Source: Marichromatium bheemlicum (lineage in GTDB: Bacteria; Pseudomonadota; Gammaproteobacteria; Chromatiales; Chromatiaceae). Taken from it: DNA of 64,000 nucleotides. This document shows positions 23,447-35,702 of this stretch, piece by piece (position 1 is the first letter of the stretch; the number at the start of each line of letters is the position of its first letter). The notes under the pieces were generated by a model. The model was not told the DNA's origin. It searched no databases and saw only the letters and a list, made by a program, of their open reading frames with translations. The position numbers were made by a program, and so were the translations under genes. The stretch is from the NCBI RefSeq assembly GCF_012276755.1, contig NZ_JAAXKX010000001.1, forward strand, positions 248,001 through 312,000, read 5' to 3'.

Positions 23447-24376
23447 TCAGTGCGACTCATGCAGCGCGGCCAGGATCTCACCGGCGCCCTGGCCGAGCAG
23501 ATCCTCGGCCACGCGCAGACCGATCGCCTCGGCCTCGGCGCGCGGGCCGGTGGCCTCGGCGCGCAGGATGCGCTTGCCATCGGTGGTGCCGACCAGCCCC
23601 TTGAGGGTGAGCTGGTCGCCCTCAAGCACCGCGTGGCCGCCGATCGGCACCTGACAGCCGCCGTTGAGACGGGCGTTCATCGCCCGCTCGGCGAGCACCC
23701 GGTCGGTGGTATCACGATGCGCCAGCGGCGCGATCAGCTCGTTGACGCGCGGATCGTCGCGACGGCACTCGATGCCGATGGCACCCTGGCCGATCGCCGG
23801 CAGGCTGTCGACCGGGTCGATGCAGCTGCGGATACGCGACTCGAAACCGAGCCGGATCAGCCCGGCTGCGGCGAGCACGATGGCGTCGTACTGACCGTTG
23901 TCGAGCTTGGCCAGGCGGGTGTTGACGTTGCCGCGCAGCGGCTCGATCTTGAGGTCGGGACGACGATCGGCGAGCTGGCACTCGCGGCGCAGGCTGGAGG
24001 TGCCGATCACGGCACCCTCGGGCAGATCGGCCAGGGTCTCGTACTTGTTCGAGACGAAGGCGTCATAGGGGTTCTCGCGCTCCATGATCACTGCCAAGTA
24101 GAGCCCCTCGGGGAACTCGACCGGCACGTCCTTCATCGAGTGCACCGCGATATCAGCCGTCCCCGCGAGCATCCCCTGCTCGAGTTCCTTGACGAACAAC
24201 CCCTTGCCGCCGACCTTCGACAGCGGTGAGTCGAGCAGTTGGTCTCCCTTGGTGGTCATGCCCACGATCTCGACCTCGAGACCAGGGTGGATCGACTTGA
24301 GCAGGGCGGCAGTGTGCTCGGCCTGCCACATGGCCAGAGGGGACTTACGGGTAGCGATACGGATGCAATTCGACAT
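23447..24376 (-). CDS. hemC: Porphobilinogen deaminase (hydroxymethylbilane synthase)
   Basis: 309 residues. Starts [20 protein letters not shown]; contains [30 protein letters not shown] and the cofactor attachment region [14 protein letters not shown], whose cysteine carries the dipyrromethane primer. It polymerises four porphobilinogens into hydroxymethylbilane, passed to HemD encoded next. The start follows a short spacer after the leader at 24377; the 141 bases upstream to the NRDE gene hold no gene. Confidence 0.97.
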   Translation of the reverse strand: MSNCIRIATRKSPLAMWQAEHTAALLKSIHPGLEVEIVGMTTKGDQLLDSPLSKVGGKGLFVKELEQGMLAGTADIAVHSMKDVPVEFPEGLYLAVIMERENPYDAFVSNKYETLADLPEGAVIGTSSLRRECQLADRRPDLKIEPLRGNVNTRLAKLDNGQYDAIVLAAAGLIRLGFESRIRSCIDPVDSLPAIGQGAIGIECRRDDPRVNELIAPLAHRDTTDRVLAERAMNARLNGGCQVPIGGHAVLEGDQLTLKGLVGTTDGKRILRAEATGPRAEAEAIGLRVAEDLLGQGAGEILAALHESH

Positions 24377-24517
24377 GTTCGGTCCTGGGGACAAGAGCTG
24401 TGAATGGATAACGCCGTCGCCCGCCTGGGCGATGCGCCGACGGCGCATGATTGTGTCACAGCCGGCCGATCCGGCCCAGTGACGCATCATCCTCGCGAGG
24501 CGCGCACGATGCTCCCG

Positions 24518-25294
24518 TCAATTGAGACGCGGGGTTAAGGGCGGCTCGGGCAACAGCACCTCGAACGCACCGGGGTGCGGTTCGAACTCGGCGTGCAACC
24601 AGTGCGGCGAGGCCCCGAAACCGGGATAGGCGGGCACGGCGAGCAGGGCGCTCGAACGGGTCACGAAGCCATCATCACGACACTGCACCAGCGCCGCCTC
24701 CGGGACCTGGCCATCCGGGGCATCGCGCTCGACGAGCAACCGCTGCCACGCGTCCCAGTCGGCACCACTCGGGTCCGGCACCGCGGCGGCCTGGAACCGG
24801 GGCAACTGCGCGGCGATACGGGGATCGGCGGGATCGTCGAGTGCACCCGCACAGAGCATGTGCAGCCCCGCCGGGATCGGCTCGACCCGCAGCCGCTCGC
24901 CACCATCGTGGCGCAGCCAATAGGCCGCGCGCGGATCGGCGACGACTAGGTTGAAAGGACGATAGGCGGCGGGATGGAGGTCGGCGAGCGCCTCGGCGGC
25001 CGCCACGGCCTCGGCGTGATCGAGCGCCTCGAGCACCAACTCGCCACGACTGCGCTTGCCGGCTTGAGGGCCCAGGCTGGCATGCCGATCGAGGACCGCA
25101 GCCACCAGGCCATGATCGTTGACCCCGAGCCAGCTCCCCTCACCGATCAGGTCGAGCCCGGCGAACACCTCGGGGCGATCCGACCAGTGTCGACCGGGCG
25201 GCCGGCTCGGGCGTGTCCGCAGCTCGTCACGATTGGCCCCGAGCAACAGCGGCCAGTCATGCCCAGGACGGTGCAACAGCACCAGGGTACACAT
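24518..25294 (-). CDS. NRDE (TANGO2-like) family protein
   Basis: 258 residues. Starts MCTLVLLHRPGHDWPLLLGANRDEL: Cys2 exposed after Met removal and the N-R-D-E motif that names the family. It also has WLGVNDHGLVAAVLDRH and GELVLEAL. TANGO2/NRDE relatives are Ntn-hydrolase-fold candidates implicated in heme handling in eukaryotes and some bacteria. Its position next to hemCD is suggestive but not decisive. The preceding small gene ends directly at this start (TGA then ATG). Confidence 0.85.
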   Translation of the reverse strand: MCTLVLLHRPGHDWPLLLGANRDELRTRPSRPPGRHWSDRPEVFAGLDLIGEGSWLGVNDHGLVAAVLDRHASLGPQAGKRSRGELVLEALDHAEAVAAAEALADLHPAAYRPFNLVVADPRAAYWLRHDGGERLRVEPIPAGLHMLCAGALDDPADPRIAAQLPRFQAAAVPDPSGADWDAWQRLLVERDAPDGQVPEAALVQCRDDGFVTRSSALLAVPAYPGFGASPHWLHAEFEPHPGAFEVLLPEPPLTPRLN

Positions 25295-25519
25295 TCACCC
25301 ACCCTCCTTCGCCTTTTGTCGTACCCGTCGGATGCGGCGTGCGAGCATCTCCGAGAGCAGTTTGAACGCCTTGCGCTGGGCCAACTGGTTGGCACTCCGA
25401 GGGGCGCTCAACAGCTCCAAACGGGCGTTAAAATAGGCCAGATCGGCCTCAAGTCGTGCAATCTGGACACGTCGCCGGTGGCGTGTCTGGGTCTGGACGT
25501 CGGGTTTTCGATACGCCAT
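25295..25519 (-). CDS. Small basic helical protein, unknown
   Basis: 74 residues from ATG 25519 (a 7-codon longer start is possible). Highly basic, predicted mostly helical: HRRRVQIARLEADLAYFNAR then FKLLSEMLARRIRRVRQKAK. It could be a nucleic-acid-binding or coiled-coil protein. Its stop codon abuts the ATG of the NRDE gene, so the two are co-translated. I do not recognise a family. Confidence 0.55.
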   Translation of the reverse strand: MAYRKPDVQTQTRHRRRVQIARLEADLAYFNARLELLSAPRSANQLAQRKAFKLLSEMLARRIRRVRQKAKEGG

Positions 25520-25882
25520 CTCGGGCCTGGCTCCGGACAAGGACTCCCTCCCTCACCGTCAAAGAGTCGTGTTCACCGGCTCCGGTGATATGGTATTAGG
25601 GGGATGTGGGTAGCATCTTCCATGGTGCACGTCCGAACCAGGGGATGGTCATCGCCCCTGAGCGGGTCCGGAGACGCAGAATGGACCCCATGATAGCGAA
25701 CCATGGCGGGCCCCGGTATGGCCACGGCCGCAATCGTCTCGACCCCGCGTCCCCGAACGTCACCGACCCGACGGCACGCCGTGGCGGACACGGCGTCAGG
25801 TCCGGCGGTTCGTCACAACGAAGCCAATCGGGAACCGGCTTCGACTCAGGCCCATTCTATCAAAGGCAGATCAAGACACAGC
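25520..25882. other. 363-base gap upstream of sucA
   Basis: Lies between the divergent small basic gene and sucA. It should contain both promoters. I see no confident -35/-10 pair; short A/T-richer patches occur at about 25590-25600 and 25855-25870. No gene, repeat or RNA structure stands out. Confidence 0.4.
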
Positions 25883-28737
<2,855 letters not shown>

Positions 28738-28741
<4 letters not shown>

Positions 28742-29997
28742 GTGAAGTCCGCGTACCCGCCCTTCCCGAGTCCGTCGCCGACGCCACGGTGCTGACCTGG
28801 CACAAGCAGCCCGGTGACCGTGTCTCACGGGCAGAAACCCTGGTCGACCTGGAGACCGACAAGGTGGTGCTCGAGGTCCCGGCGCCGGCGGACGGCGTCC
28901 TCGGCGAGATCAAGGCCCAGGAGGGTGAGCTGGTCACCTTCGACACCGTGCTCGCACTGATCACCGAAGGCGCCGCGCCGAGCGCGCCAGCAGCCCCCAA
29001 GGCGGCTCCGGCGGCCACCAAGCCTACGCCGCCCTCGACCCGCCAGGCACCTCCGAGCGCCGCGCCGGAACCCGCGCCCGCCCAGGAGCCGGTGATCACC
29101 CCGGCGGCGCGCCGACTGGTCAAGGAGATGGCGCTCGATCCCAGCCAGATCCACGGCAGCGGCAAGGACGGTCGGGTGCAGAAGGCCGACGTCATCGCCT
29201 TCCTCGACGAGCGCGAGCGCCAGGCCCCGGAGCACAGCGACGAGCACCTGCTCGAACCCCAACCGCCGGCCTCGCCGAGCCTCACCGGTGAGGCCGGGCG
29301 TCCCGAGCAGCGCGTACCGATGACCCGGCTGCGCGCGCGCATCGCCGAGCGCCTGCTCGAGGCACAGCGTAACGCCGCCATGCTGACCACCTTCAATGAG
29401 GTCAACCTGTCGGCGTTGATGACCCTGCGCAAGCGCTACAAGGGCCGTTTCGAGGAGCAGCACGGGGTGCGCCTCGGGCTGATGTCGTTCTTCGTCAAGG
29501 CCACGGTCGAGGCACTCAAGCGCTACCCGGTACTCAACGCCACCGTCGATGGCGAGGACATCCTCTACCACGGCTACTATGACATCGGCATCGCGGTCAG
29601 CTCACCGCGCGGTCTGGTGGTGCCGATCCTGCGCAACTGCGACCAGCTCACCATGGCCGACATCGAAGGCGGCATCGCCGAGTTCGCTACCAAGGCCAAG
29701 GACGGTTCGTTGAGCTACGAGGAGTTGACCGGTGGCACCTTCTCGATCACCAACGGCGGGGTATTCGGCTCGATGCTGTCGACGCCGATCCTCAACCCGC
29801 CGCAGAGCGGCATCCTCGGCATGCACAAGATCCAGGAGCGCCCGGTGGTGGAGAACGGCGAGATCGTCGTCGCGCCGATGATGTACCTGGCCCTCACCTA
29901 CGACCATCGCATCATCGATGGGCGCGAGGCGGTTCAGTTCCTGGTCGCGATCAAGGAGCTGCTCGAGGACCCGGCCCTGCTGCTGCTCGGGGTCTGA
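28738..29997 (+). CDS. sucB: Dihydrolipoyl succinyltransferase, E2 of 2-oxoglutarate dehydrogenase
   Basis: 419 residues: one lipoyl domain (lipoyl lysine in [11 protein letters not shown], about residue 43), a Pro/Ala linker, the peripheral-subunit-binding domain ([20 protein letters not shown], about 120-160), and the acyltransferase core ending with the active site [12 protein letters not shown] (about residue 385-395). It transfers the succinyl group to CoA. The E3 gene lpd is not adjacent; it must be elsewhere. Followed by a strong palindrome that probably terminates the operon. Confidence 0.97.
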
Positions 29998-30004
29998 CCC
30001 CGGA

Positions 30005-30026
30005 TCGCGCCCGCGCGCGGGCGCGA
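30005..30026. terminator. Perfect GC palindrome after sucB
   Basis: A 22-base perfect palindrome (arms TCGCGCCCGCG / CGCGGGCGCGA) starts 8 bases after the sucB stop, between convergent sucB and ubiX. A second stem, GACCCGCC / GGCGGGTC, follows at about 30042-30068. No U-tract; a bidirectional terminator by position. Confidence 0.5.
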
Positions 30027-30093
30027 CCCTCCCGCTTCGACGACCCGCCGGGGTAGCATGCGGCGGGTCACCCCCGACACCAACCGCGCCGCC

Positions 30094-30729
30094 TCACTCC
30101 TCCAACTCTTGTCCCCAGCGTTCGAGCAGATCGTGCTCGACGCCGAGATGATCGAGCACCCGCGCCACCATGAAATCGACCAGCGCCTCGACGCGCTGCG
30201 GACGGTGATAGAAACCGGGGCTGGCGGGCATGATCACCACGCCGTTGCGCGACAGGCTGAGCATGTTCTCGAGATGGATGCTGGTATAGGGGGTCTCGCG
30301 CACCACCAGGATCAGCTTACGCCGCTCCTTCATCGCGACATCGGCGGCACGGTCGATCAGACAGTTGGAGATCCCGGCGGCGAGATTGGCGAGGGTCCCC
30401 GTGGTGCAAGGACAGACCACCATCGCATCAGGCGGGTTGGAGCCGCTAGCCACCGGCGCCGTCCACTGCTGACGACCGAACACCCGCAGCTGACCGACCT
30501 CGGCATCGAAGCGATCGCTGAAGAAGCGCTCGGCCTCGGCCGGTCGCGAGGGCACCTCCAGCCCCAACTCCATCTGCAGCACCACCTGTGCCGCCTGCGA
30601 GACCATCACGTAGACGCGCATCCCGGCGCCGACCAGGGTCTCGATCAACCGCAACCCGTACTGCGCCCCCGAGGCGCCGGTCAGCGCCACCGCAACGGTC
30701 TGCGGCCATTGGCTCGGAACATGGGTCAT
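30094..30729 (-). CDS. ubiX: Flavin prenyltransferase UbiX
   Basis: 211 residues from ATG 30729. FMN-binding TGASGAQYGLRLIETL, then PCTTGTLANLAAGISNCLIDRAADV and RETPYTSIHLENMLSLSRNG are the UbiX signatures. The enzyme makes prenyl-FMN, the cofactor needed by UbiD, encoded at 15427. Upstream on the same strand, 46 bases away, is mpl; the two could share a transcript. Confidence 0.96.
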   Translation of the reverse strand: MTHVPSQWPQTVAVALTGASGAQYGLRLIETLVGAGMRVYVMVSQAAQVVLQMELGLEVPSRPAEAERFFSDRFDAEVGQLRVFGRQQWTAPVASGSNPPDAMVVCPCTTGTLANLAAGISNCLIDRAADVAMKERRKLILVVRETPYTSIHLENMLSLSRNGVVIMPASPGFYHRPQRVEALVDFMVARVLDHLGVEHDLLERWGQELEE

Positions 30730-30775
30730 CGCTACCTCTTCCCGTGGTTGTCTGAATGGTGTGGCGCCGCGCGCC

Positions 30776-32134
30776 TCAGGCGCGCTGCCCGAGGGCATCG
30801 AGCAGACGCTGGTGGATCCCCCCGAAGCCTCCATTGCTCATCACCAGCACCTGATCACCAGGGCGCGCCTCGGCACACACCCGCGCGACGATCGCCTCAA
30901 CCGAGTCGAGCACCACCCCGCGCTCGCCAAGCCCGGCAAAGACCGCGCCGGCGTCCCAGCCGAGATCGGCAGGTGCGTGCACATAGACCCGATCGGCGGC
31001 GGCCAGCGAATCGACCAGGGCGGCATTGTGCACCCCCAGGCGCATGGTGTTGGAACGCGGTTCGAGCACCGCGAGGATACGCGCCGCGCCGACCTGCTGG
31101 CGCAACCCGTCGAGGGTGGTAGCGATCGCCGTCGGGTGATGGGCGAAGTCGTCGAACACCCGTACCCCGCCGGCCTCGCCGCGCAGCTCCATACGCCGCT
31201 TCACCCCGCCGAAGCGGCTCAGCGCCGCCAGCGCCTGCGCCGGCACCACCCCGGCATGACGCGCCGCGGCGATCACCGCCAGGGCGTTATGGACGTTGTG
31301 CTGCCCGGTCATCTCCCACTCGACCTCGCCGAGCACGGCCCCCTGATGGAGCACGCGAAAGCGCGAGCCGTCGGCGGCAAGCAGCTCAGCACGCCACTCG
31401 CCATCACCACCGAAGCGTGCGGTCGGCGTCCAGCAGCCCATCCCCAGCACGGTCTCGAGCGCGGCGTCGTCGTCCGGGTGGAGGATCAGGCCGGTGCCGG
31501 GCACGGTGCGCACCAGGTGGTGGAACTGACGCTGGATCTGGCCGAGGTCGTCGAAGATGTCGGCGTGATCGAATTCGAGATTGTTGAGGATCAGGGTGCG
31601 CGGGCCGTAGTGGACGAACTTCGAACGCTTGTCGAAGAAGGCGGTGTCGTACTCGTCGGCCTCGACGACGAAGAAGGGCGACTCACCGAGCCGTGCCGAG
31701 ACCCCGAAGTCGCGTGGTACCCCGCCGATCAGGAACCCCGGAGCGAGTCCGGCCTCCTCCAGCACCCAAGCGAGCATGCTCGCGGTGGTGGTCTTGCCGT
31801 GGGTGCCAGCCACCGCCAGCACCCAGCGTTCGCGCAGCAGGTGCTCGCGCAGCCACTCGGGTCCGGAGCAATAACGCAGCCCACGATCGAGCATCGCCTC
31901 CACCGCGGGGATGCCGCGACGCATCGCGTTGCCGACGACGACCACGTCGGGGGCAGGGTCGAGTTGCGCGGCATCATAGCCCTCCATCAACTCGATCCCG
32001 GCCGCCCCGAGCTGGGTGCTCATCGGCGGATAGACGTTGGCGTCGGAGCCGGTCACCCGATGACCGAGGGCGCGCGCGAGCAGCGCCACCCCACCCATAA
32101 AGGTGCCGCAGATACCGAGGATGTGCAGATGCAT
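30776..32134 (-). CDS. mpl: UDP-MurNAc:L-Ala-gamma-D-Glu-meso-DAP ligase
   Basis: 452 residues, the Mpl length. Starts MHLHILGICGTFMGGVALLA (family N-terminus); ATP loop GTHGKTTTASMLAW; NNLEFDHADIFDDL; and HHPTAIATTLDGLR. It ligates recycled murein tripeptide to UDP-MurNAc in peptidoglycan recycling. It is distinguished from MurC by ICGTFMGG and the length. Upstream lies a small membrane protein gene on the same strand. Confidence 0.95.
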   Translation of the reverse strand: MHLHILGICGTFMGGVALLARALGHRVTGSDANVYPPMSTQLGAAGIELMEGYDAAQLDPAPDVVVVGNAMRRGIPAVEAMLDRGLRYCSGPEWLREHLLRERWVLAVAGTHGKTTTASMLAWVLEEAGLAPGFLIGGVPRDFGVSARLGESPFFVVEADEYDTAFFDKRSKFVHYGPRTLILNNLEFDHADIFDDLGQIQRQFHHLVRTVPGTGLILHPDDDAALETVLGMGCWTPTARFGGDGEWRAELLAADGSRFRVLHQGAVLGEVEWEMTGQHNVHNALAVIAAARHAGVVPAQALAALSRFGGVKRRMELRGEAGGVRVFDDFAHHPTAIATTLDGLRQQVGAARILAVLEPRSNTMRLGVHNAALVDSLAAADRVYVHAPADLGWDAGAVFAGLGERGVVLDSVEAIVARVCAEARPGDQVLVMSNGGFGGIHQRLLDALGQRA

Positions 32135-32206
32135 GCGAGACGGTTCTCCCGAACGACGAGGAGGCGGGCCGCGCCGGCCCGCACGAGGATTCAGCGGCGA
32201 CGGCGC

Positions 32207-32731
32207 TCAGCCGCCCCCGAACAGCGCGCCGATCAACGCCACCGCAAACAGCTCGAAGGCCAGCGCAATGGCCACCCCCTGACCGAGGCCGATGACGAAG
32301 GCGTGGCGCAGGATGTGCCCGGTCACCACCAGGCTCCATATCACCAGGGCGAGGAACAGCAGGGCACCGAGCGCGGCCAGCTCGGTCTCGCGACTGCCGG
32401 TCGGCTGCAGCCCCAGCGGCACCAGCGCGAGCAACCCAAGCAGCGCGCCGGCGCCGAGCAACGCGGTCGCCGTCTGCAGGAAACGCCGGGCATGACGCAC
32501 CGCGCTCAGACCGACATAGAGCGCGGCCAGGGTCAGCGCGATCTCGGCAAGGGCCTGCAGCAGGCTTGGCCACCAGGCGACCCCCGCCGAGACCCCCACC
32601 AATCCGCCGACCAGCAGATCGGCCAGCAACACGACAACGAACAGGGCTTCCGAGGCTGGGAGCTGCTGCGGCGTGCGACGCAGCCAGCACAGCTCGGCGA
32701 AGAACATGATTAGGGCCTGCACGACGATCAC
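32207..32731 (-). CDS. Integral membrane protein, unknown
   Basis: 174 residues with about five hydrophobic segments: about 25-45, 53-75, 84-108, 122-143 and 145-172. No signal peptide and no charged motif that I recognise. Followed 72 bases later by mpl. It could be a small inner-membrane protein co-transcribed with mpl. No family assigned. Confidence 0.6.
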   Translation of the reverse strand: MIVVQALIMFFAELCWLRRTPQQLPASEALFVVVLLADLLVGGLVGVSAGVAWWPSLLQALAEIALTLAALYVGLSAVRHARRFLQTATALLGAGALLGLLALVPLGLQPTGSRETELAALGALLFLALVIWSLVVTGHILRHAFVIGLGQGVAIALAFELFAVALIGALFGGG

Positions 32732-32799
32732 CTGCAGCGGGACATGGCGCCAATGATAACCGCCGGGACCACGCTCATCGCAAGTTCAGGCCACAGGAA

Positions 32800-33022
32800 T
32801 CAAACCGCAAAGACGCCAAGGTCGCGAAGGAGAGAAGAGCCTTCAGCCGCCAATAGCTGCCTGCCCTCGAGCACCGGCGCCGGAAACACACGCTCACCGC
32901 TAGCCGACAACTGATGGAAATTGGCACGATCTTCGAGGTCGCCCACCCACTGGCGACAGGAAGCTGATCGCTGGCTGCTCGATCCCCTTTGCGCCCTTCG
33001 TGTCTTCGCGGTTCAATCCTGG
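32800..33022. repeat. MITE-like non-coding element with inverted ends
   Basis: The left end (about 32805, AAACCGCAAAGACGCCAAGG) and the right end (about 32988-33016) are inverted copies of one theme: the reverse complement of the right end reads GAACCGCGAAGACACGAAGG. The interior ends in GATCGCTGGCTGCTCG. The same end sequence and inner phrases recur at about 39.4, 58.5 and 59.8 kb. It fills most of the 295-base gap between the membrane-protein gene and lnt. Confidence 0.65.
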
Positions 33023-33026
33023 CGGC

Positions 33027-34526
33027 TCAACGCCGCGCCAGCGCGATGCCGAGGACGAGCATCAGCGTGGCGAGGACGACGACCGGGGCGTTGCCGAGGC
33101 GCGCGAAGGGGGTGGCGCCGAGGCGCGGTTGGATCTCGGCGCTGGCGCCGCCACGCACGAAGGCCGGGACGCGCTCGATCACCCGGCCGCGGTGGTCGAT
33201 GATCGCCGAGATCCCGGTGTTGGTCGCGCGCAGCAGATCACGCCCGCTCTCGAGCGCGCGGGCGCGAGCGATCTGCAGGTGTTGATGGGGCGCGAGCGAG
33301 TCGCCAAACCAGGCGTCGTTGCTGACGTTGATCAGATAGCGCGCCTCGGGCAGCGCCTCGATCAGCTCGGCGCCGAAGGCGTCCTCGTAACAGATCGAGG
33401 CACCGACTGGATGCGCCCCGACCTGGAGCAGCGGTCGCGCCGCCTCGCCGCGGCTGAAGTCCGACATCGGCACCTCGAACCAGGCGATCAGCGGCCCCAG
33501 CCAGGCCTTGAACGGCAGGAACTCGCCAAAGGGCACCAGGTGCCGCTTGAAGTAGCGATCCTCGACGCTGCCGATGGCCAATAGCGCGTTGTAGTAACGA
33601 CCACCGTCGGGCTCGCGCACCGGGATGCCGAGCACGATCTCGGTGCCGGCCGCGCGCGCGCGCTCGGCCAGCGGATCGATCAACGGGGCGCGTAGTACAT
33701 CGAGAAAATCGGGCAGCGCGGTCTCCGGCCAAACCACCACGTCAACCTCACCATAATCGCGGGTGAGTTCGAGATAGGCGCGCACCGTCGCCGGTCCCGT
33801 CTCCGGGTTCCACTTGATCGCCTGCGGGATATTGGCCTGGACCACGCTCGCGCGCAGCGGCGCGCCCTCGGGCTGGGTCCAGTCGAGCTGCGCCAGCGCC
33901 CAGCCACCGCCCCAGAGCACGACCAGCACTGCCAGCGCCAGCGCCCGCCCCCGGCCCCGCACCCGCCGCACCGACCACCACAGCAGCCCGGCCGAGAGCG
34001 CCACCACCAACGAGGCGCCATAGACGCCGACGAGCGGCACCCAACCGACCAGTGGTCCGTCGATCTGCCCGTAGCCGAGCGCGAGCCAGGGGAAGCCGGT
34101 GAACAGCCAACCGCGCAGCCATTCGAGCAGCACATAGAGCGCCGGGAAGCAGAGCAGCGCGCCCACCCAGTCCGGCCCGGCGGCCAGCCGTCGCAACGCC
34201 CAGCCGAGCACGCCGTAGTAGAGCGCCATCGCGGCGACGAAGACCAGGGTCAGCAACTGGGCCACCGGCGCCGGCATGTTGCCGAACTCGTTGAGGCTGA
34301 TGCGGATCCAGAACACCCCGAAGCCCATCAACCCGACCCCGAACAGCCAACCGCGCCAGAAACCGGCACGCGGCCTCGCCCCCTCCAGCGCCAGCAACAG
34401 CAGCGCCAGAGCGAGCACCGCGAGCGGGAAGCCCCCGAAGGGCGCGAAGCTCGGCACCGCCAAGGCGCCGGCGGCGAACGCGATCAGAAGGGGCCACAGA
34501 GAGGCCATGCGAAACGACTGCGACAT
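33027..34526 (-). CDS. lnt: Apolipoprotein N-acyltransferase
   Basis: 499 residues. Six to seven N-terminal membrane segments, then a nitrilase-type periplasmic domain with the catalytic triad regions VVVWPETALPDF (Glu), YFKRHLVPFGEF (Lys) and GASICYEDAFG (Cys). Lnt adds the third acyl chain to bacterial lipoproteins. Start MSQSFRMASLW at 34526 is preferred; MASLW at 34508 is possible. Stop codon lies immediately beyond the repeat element at its 3' side. Confidence 0.96.
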   Translation of the reverse strand: MSQSFRMASLWPLLIAFAAGALAVPSFAPFGGFPLAVLALALLLLALEGARPRAGFWRGWLFGVGLMGFGVFWIRISLNEFGNMPAPVAQLLTLVFVAAMALYYGVLGWALRRLAAGPDWVGALLCFPALYVLLEWLRGWLFTGFPWLALGYGQIDGPLVGWVPLVGVYGASLVVALSAGLLWWSVRRVRGRGRALALAVLVVLWGGGWALAQLDWTQPEGAPLRASVVQANIPQAIKWNPETGPATVRAYLELTRDYGEVDVVVWPETALPDFLDVLRAPLIDPLAERARAAGTEIVLGIPVREPDGGRYYNALLAIGSVEDRYFKRHLVPFGEFLPFKAWLGPLIAWFEVPMSDFSRGEAARPLLQVGAHPVGASICYEDAFGAELIEALPEARYLINVSNDAWFGDSLAPHQHLQIARARALESGRDLLRATNTGISAIIDHRGRVIERVPAFVRGGASAEIQPRLGATPFARLGNAPVVVLATLMLVLGIALARR

Positions 34527-34618
34527 GGGAGCGATCCGGAGCAGGAAGCAGGATCGCGGTTTATTAACAGCCACCGCCGAGCGGGTCAACCAAGCGACGA
34601 TGTCCGCTCATGACATGA

Positions 34619-34646
34619 GGCTGATGCCCTCAATCGGGCATCAGCC
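34619..34646 (-). terminator. Hairpin downstream of PEP-CTERM gene
   Basis: Perfect 11-bp arms GGCTGATGCCC (34619-34629) and GGGCATCAGCC (34636-34646) with a 6-base loop, 16 bases after the PEP-CTERM stop codon on the minus strand. No long U-tract. Confidence 0.5.
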
Positions 34647-34662
34647 GCCCCCCATCGATGCC

Positions 34663-35535
34663 TCAGGCGGTCCGCCGCCGACGCACCACCGCCAGCCCGA
34701 TCAGGCCGGCGCCGAGCAGCGCCAGCGCCCCGGGCTCGGGGACGGTGTTGCCCTGTACCTCGCCGGTCGAGGCGCGGGCGAAGAAGACGTCGCTACCGTC
34801 GGCCGGCACCCGGAACTGCGAGCTGGCGCTGTAGGAGAGATCGAACCACATATCGAGCGCCGCATCGTAGAAGTCATTGGTGTCGAAGTATTCCATCGCC
34901 ATGCCACCGGTCACGAACATACCGGCCCCGGCAGTACTGATCAGCGTGCCCCCCGCGAAGTCCTGGTTACTGAACGTGACTTGCTCGAACTTGCCTTCCA
35001 GGAACAGGTCGCCGTTGGCAGCTTTGTACATTTGATCGGGGTCAGAATTGAAGTCGGCGTTGGCATTGAAGTCCTTGCCTTCATCGACCCAGATGCGGAA
35101 GTAGGAGTTATCCCAGTTGATCGTGTAGGTCGAGGGATCGGTGAAGTCTCCCCCGCCGGCGGTGTTCTCGACGAACTGGATACCGCCGAACTCATAGGTC
35201 AACTCGCAGCTCGGACAGAAACTCGGCGGATCGGTCTCGGGCTCGGGCTGGCCATCGATGTCGTTGGCATCGTTGAAGTTGTTGATCTTGCCACCGCCGT
35301 AGAGATAGTTACCGAACATCACCGAGGTGGCATTGCCGGCATTGATACCCACCACATTGCCCATGTCGAAGCCGCTGTTCGAGCGCTGGAACCACTGGGT
35401 GAAGCTACTATCCATCCGCATGTCGAGCGGGGAGTTGGGATTCCACACCACCCCGCCGACGTTGATGTTGCCGGCGCTGACGATTGGCGACACCAGGAGC
35501 CCCGCACCAAGTGCCATGATCTTTCGGTTCAGCAT
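34663..35535 (-). CDS. PEP-CTERM sorting-domain exported protein
   Basis: 290 residues. Signal peptide MLNRKIMALGAGLLVSPIVS-A. C-terminal PEP-CTERM tripartite signal: VPEPGALALLGAGLIGLAVV followed by RRRR. Such proteins are sorted by exosortase, usually in bacteria that make an exopolysaccharide. The mature part is Asp/Asn/Phe/Tyr-rich with paired cysteines (FCPSC). AAGGAG upstream supports ATG 35535. GC content and codon use are visibly lower than neighbours, as in many PEP-CTERM genes. No exosortase is in the window. Function unknown. Confidence 0.88.
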   Translation of the reverse strand: MLNRKIMALGAGLLVSPIVSAGNINVGGVVWNPNSPLDMRMDSSFTQWFQRSNSGFDMGNVVGINAGNATSVMFGNYLYGGGKINNFNDANDIDGQPEPETDPPSFCPSCELTYEFGGIQFVENTAGGGDFTDPSTYTINWDNSYFRIWVDEGKDFNANADFNSDPDQMYKAANGDLFLEGKFEQVTFSNQDFAGGTLISTAGAGMFVTGGMAMEYFDTNDFYDAALDMWFDLSYSASSQFRVPADGSDVFFARASTGEVQGNTVPEPGALALLGAGLIGLAVVRRRRTA

Positions 35536-35702
35536 GATCAATCTCCTTATTTCGCTGCGATCCATCGGCCATACGACCCGATTCAGTGAAGGCGAAAATC
35601 GCGCCAAAAACTAAAAACCATGCGCACACAAGGCCATAGCGTCAGACCAAGGTCAGGCCCCGCCAGCCATGGACGAAAAGTGTAAAAAAGACCGACAAGC
35701 GC

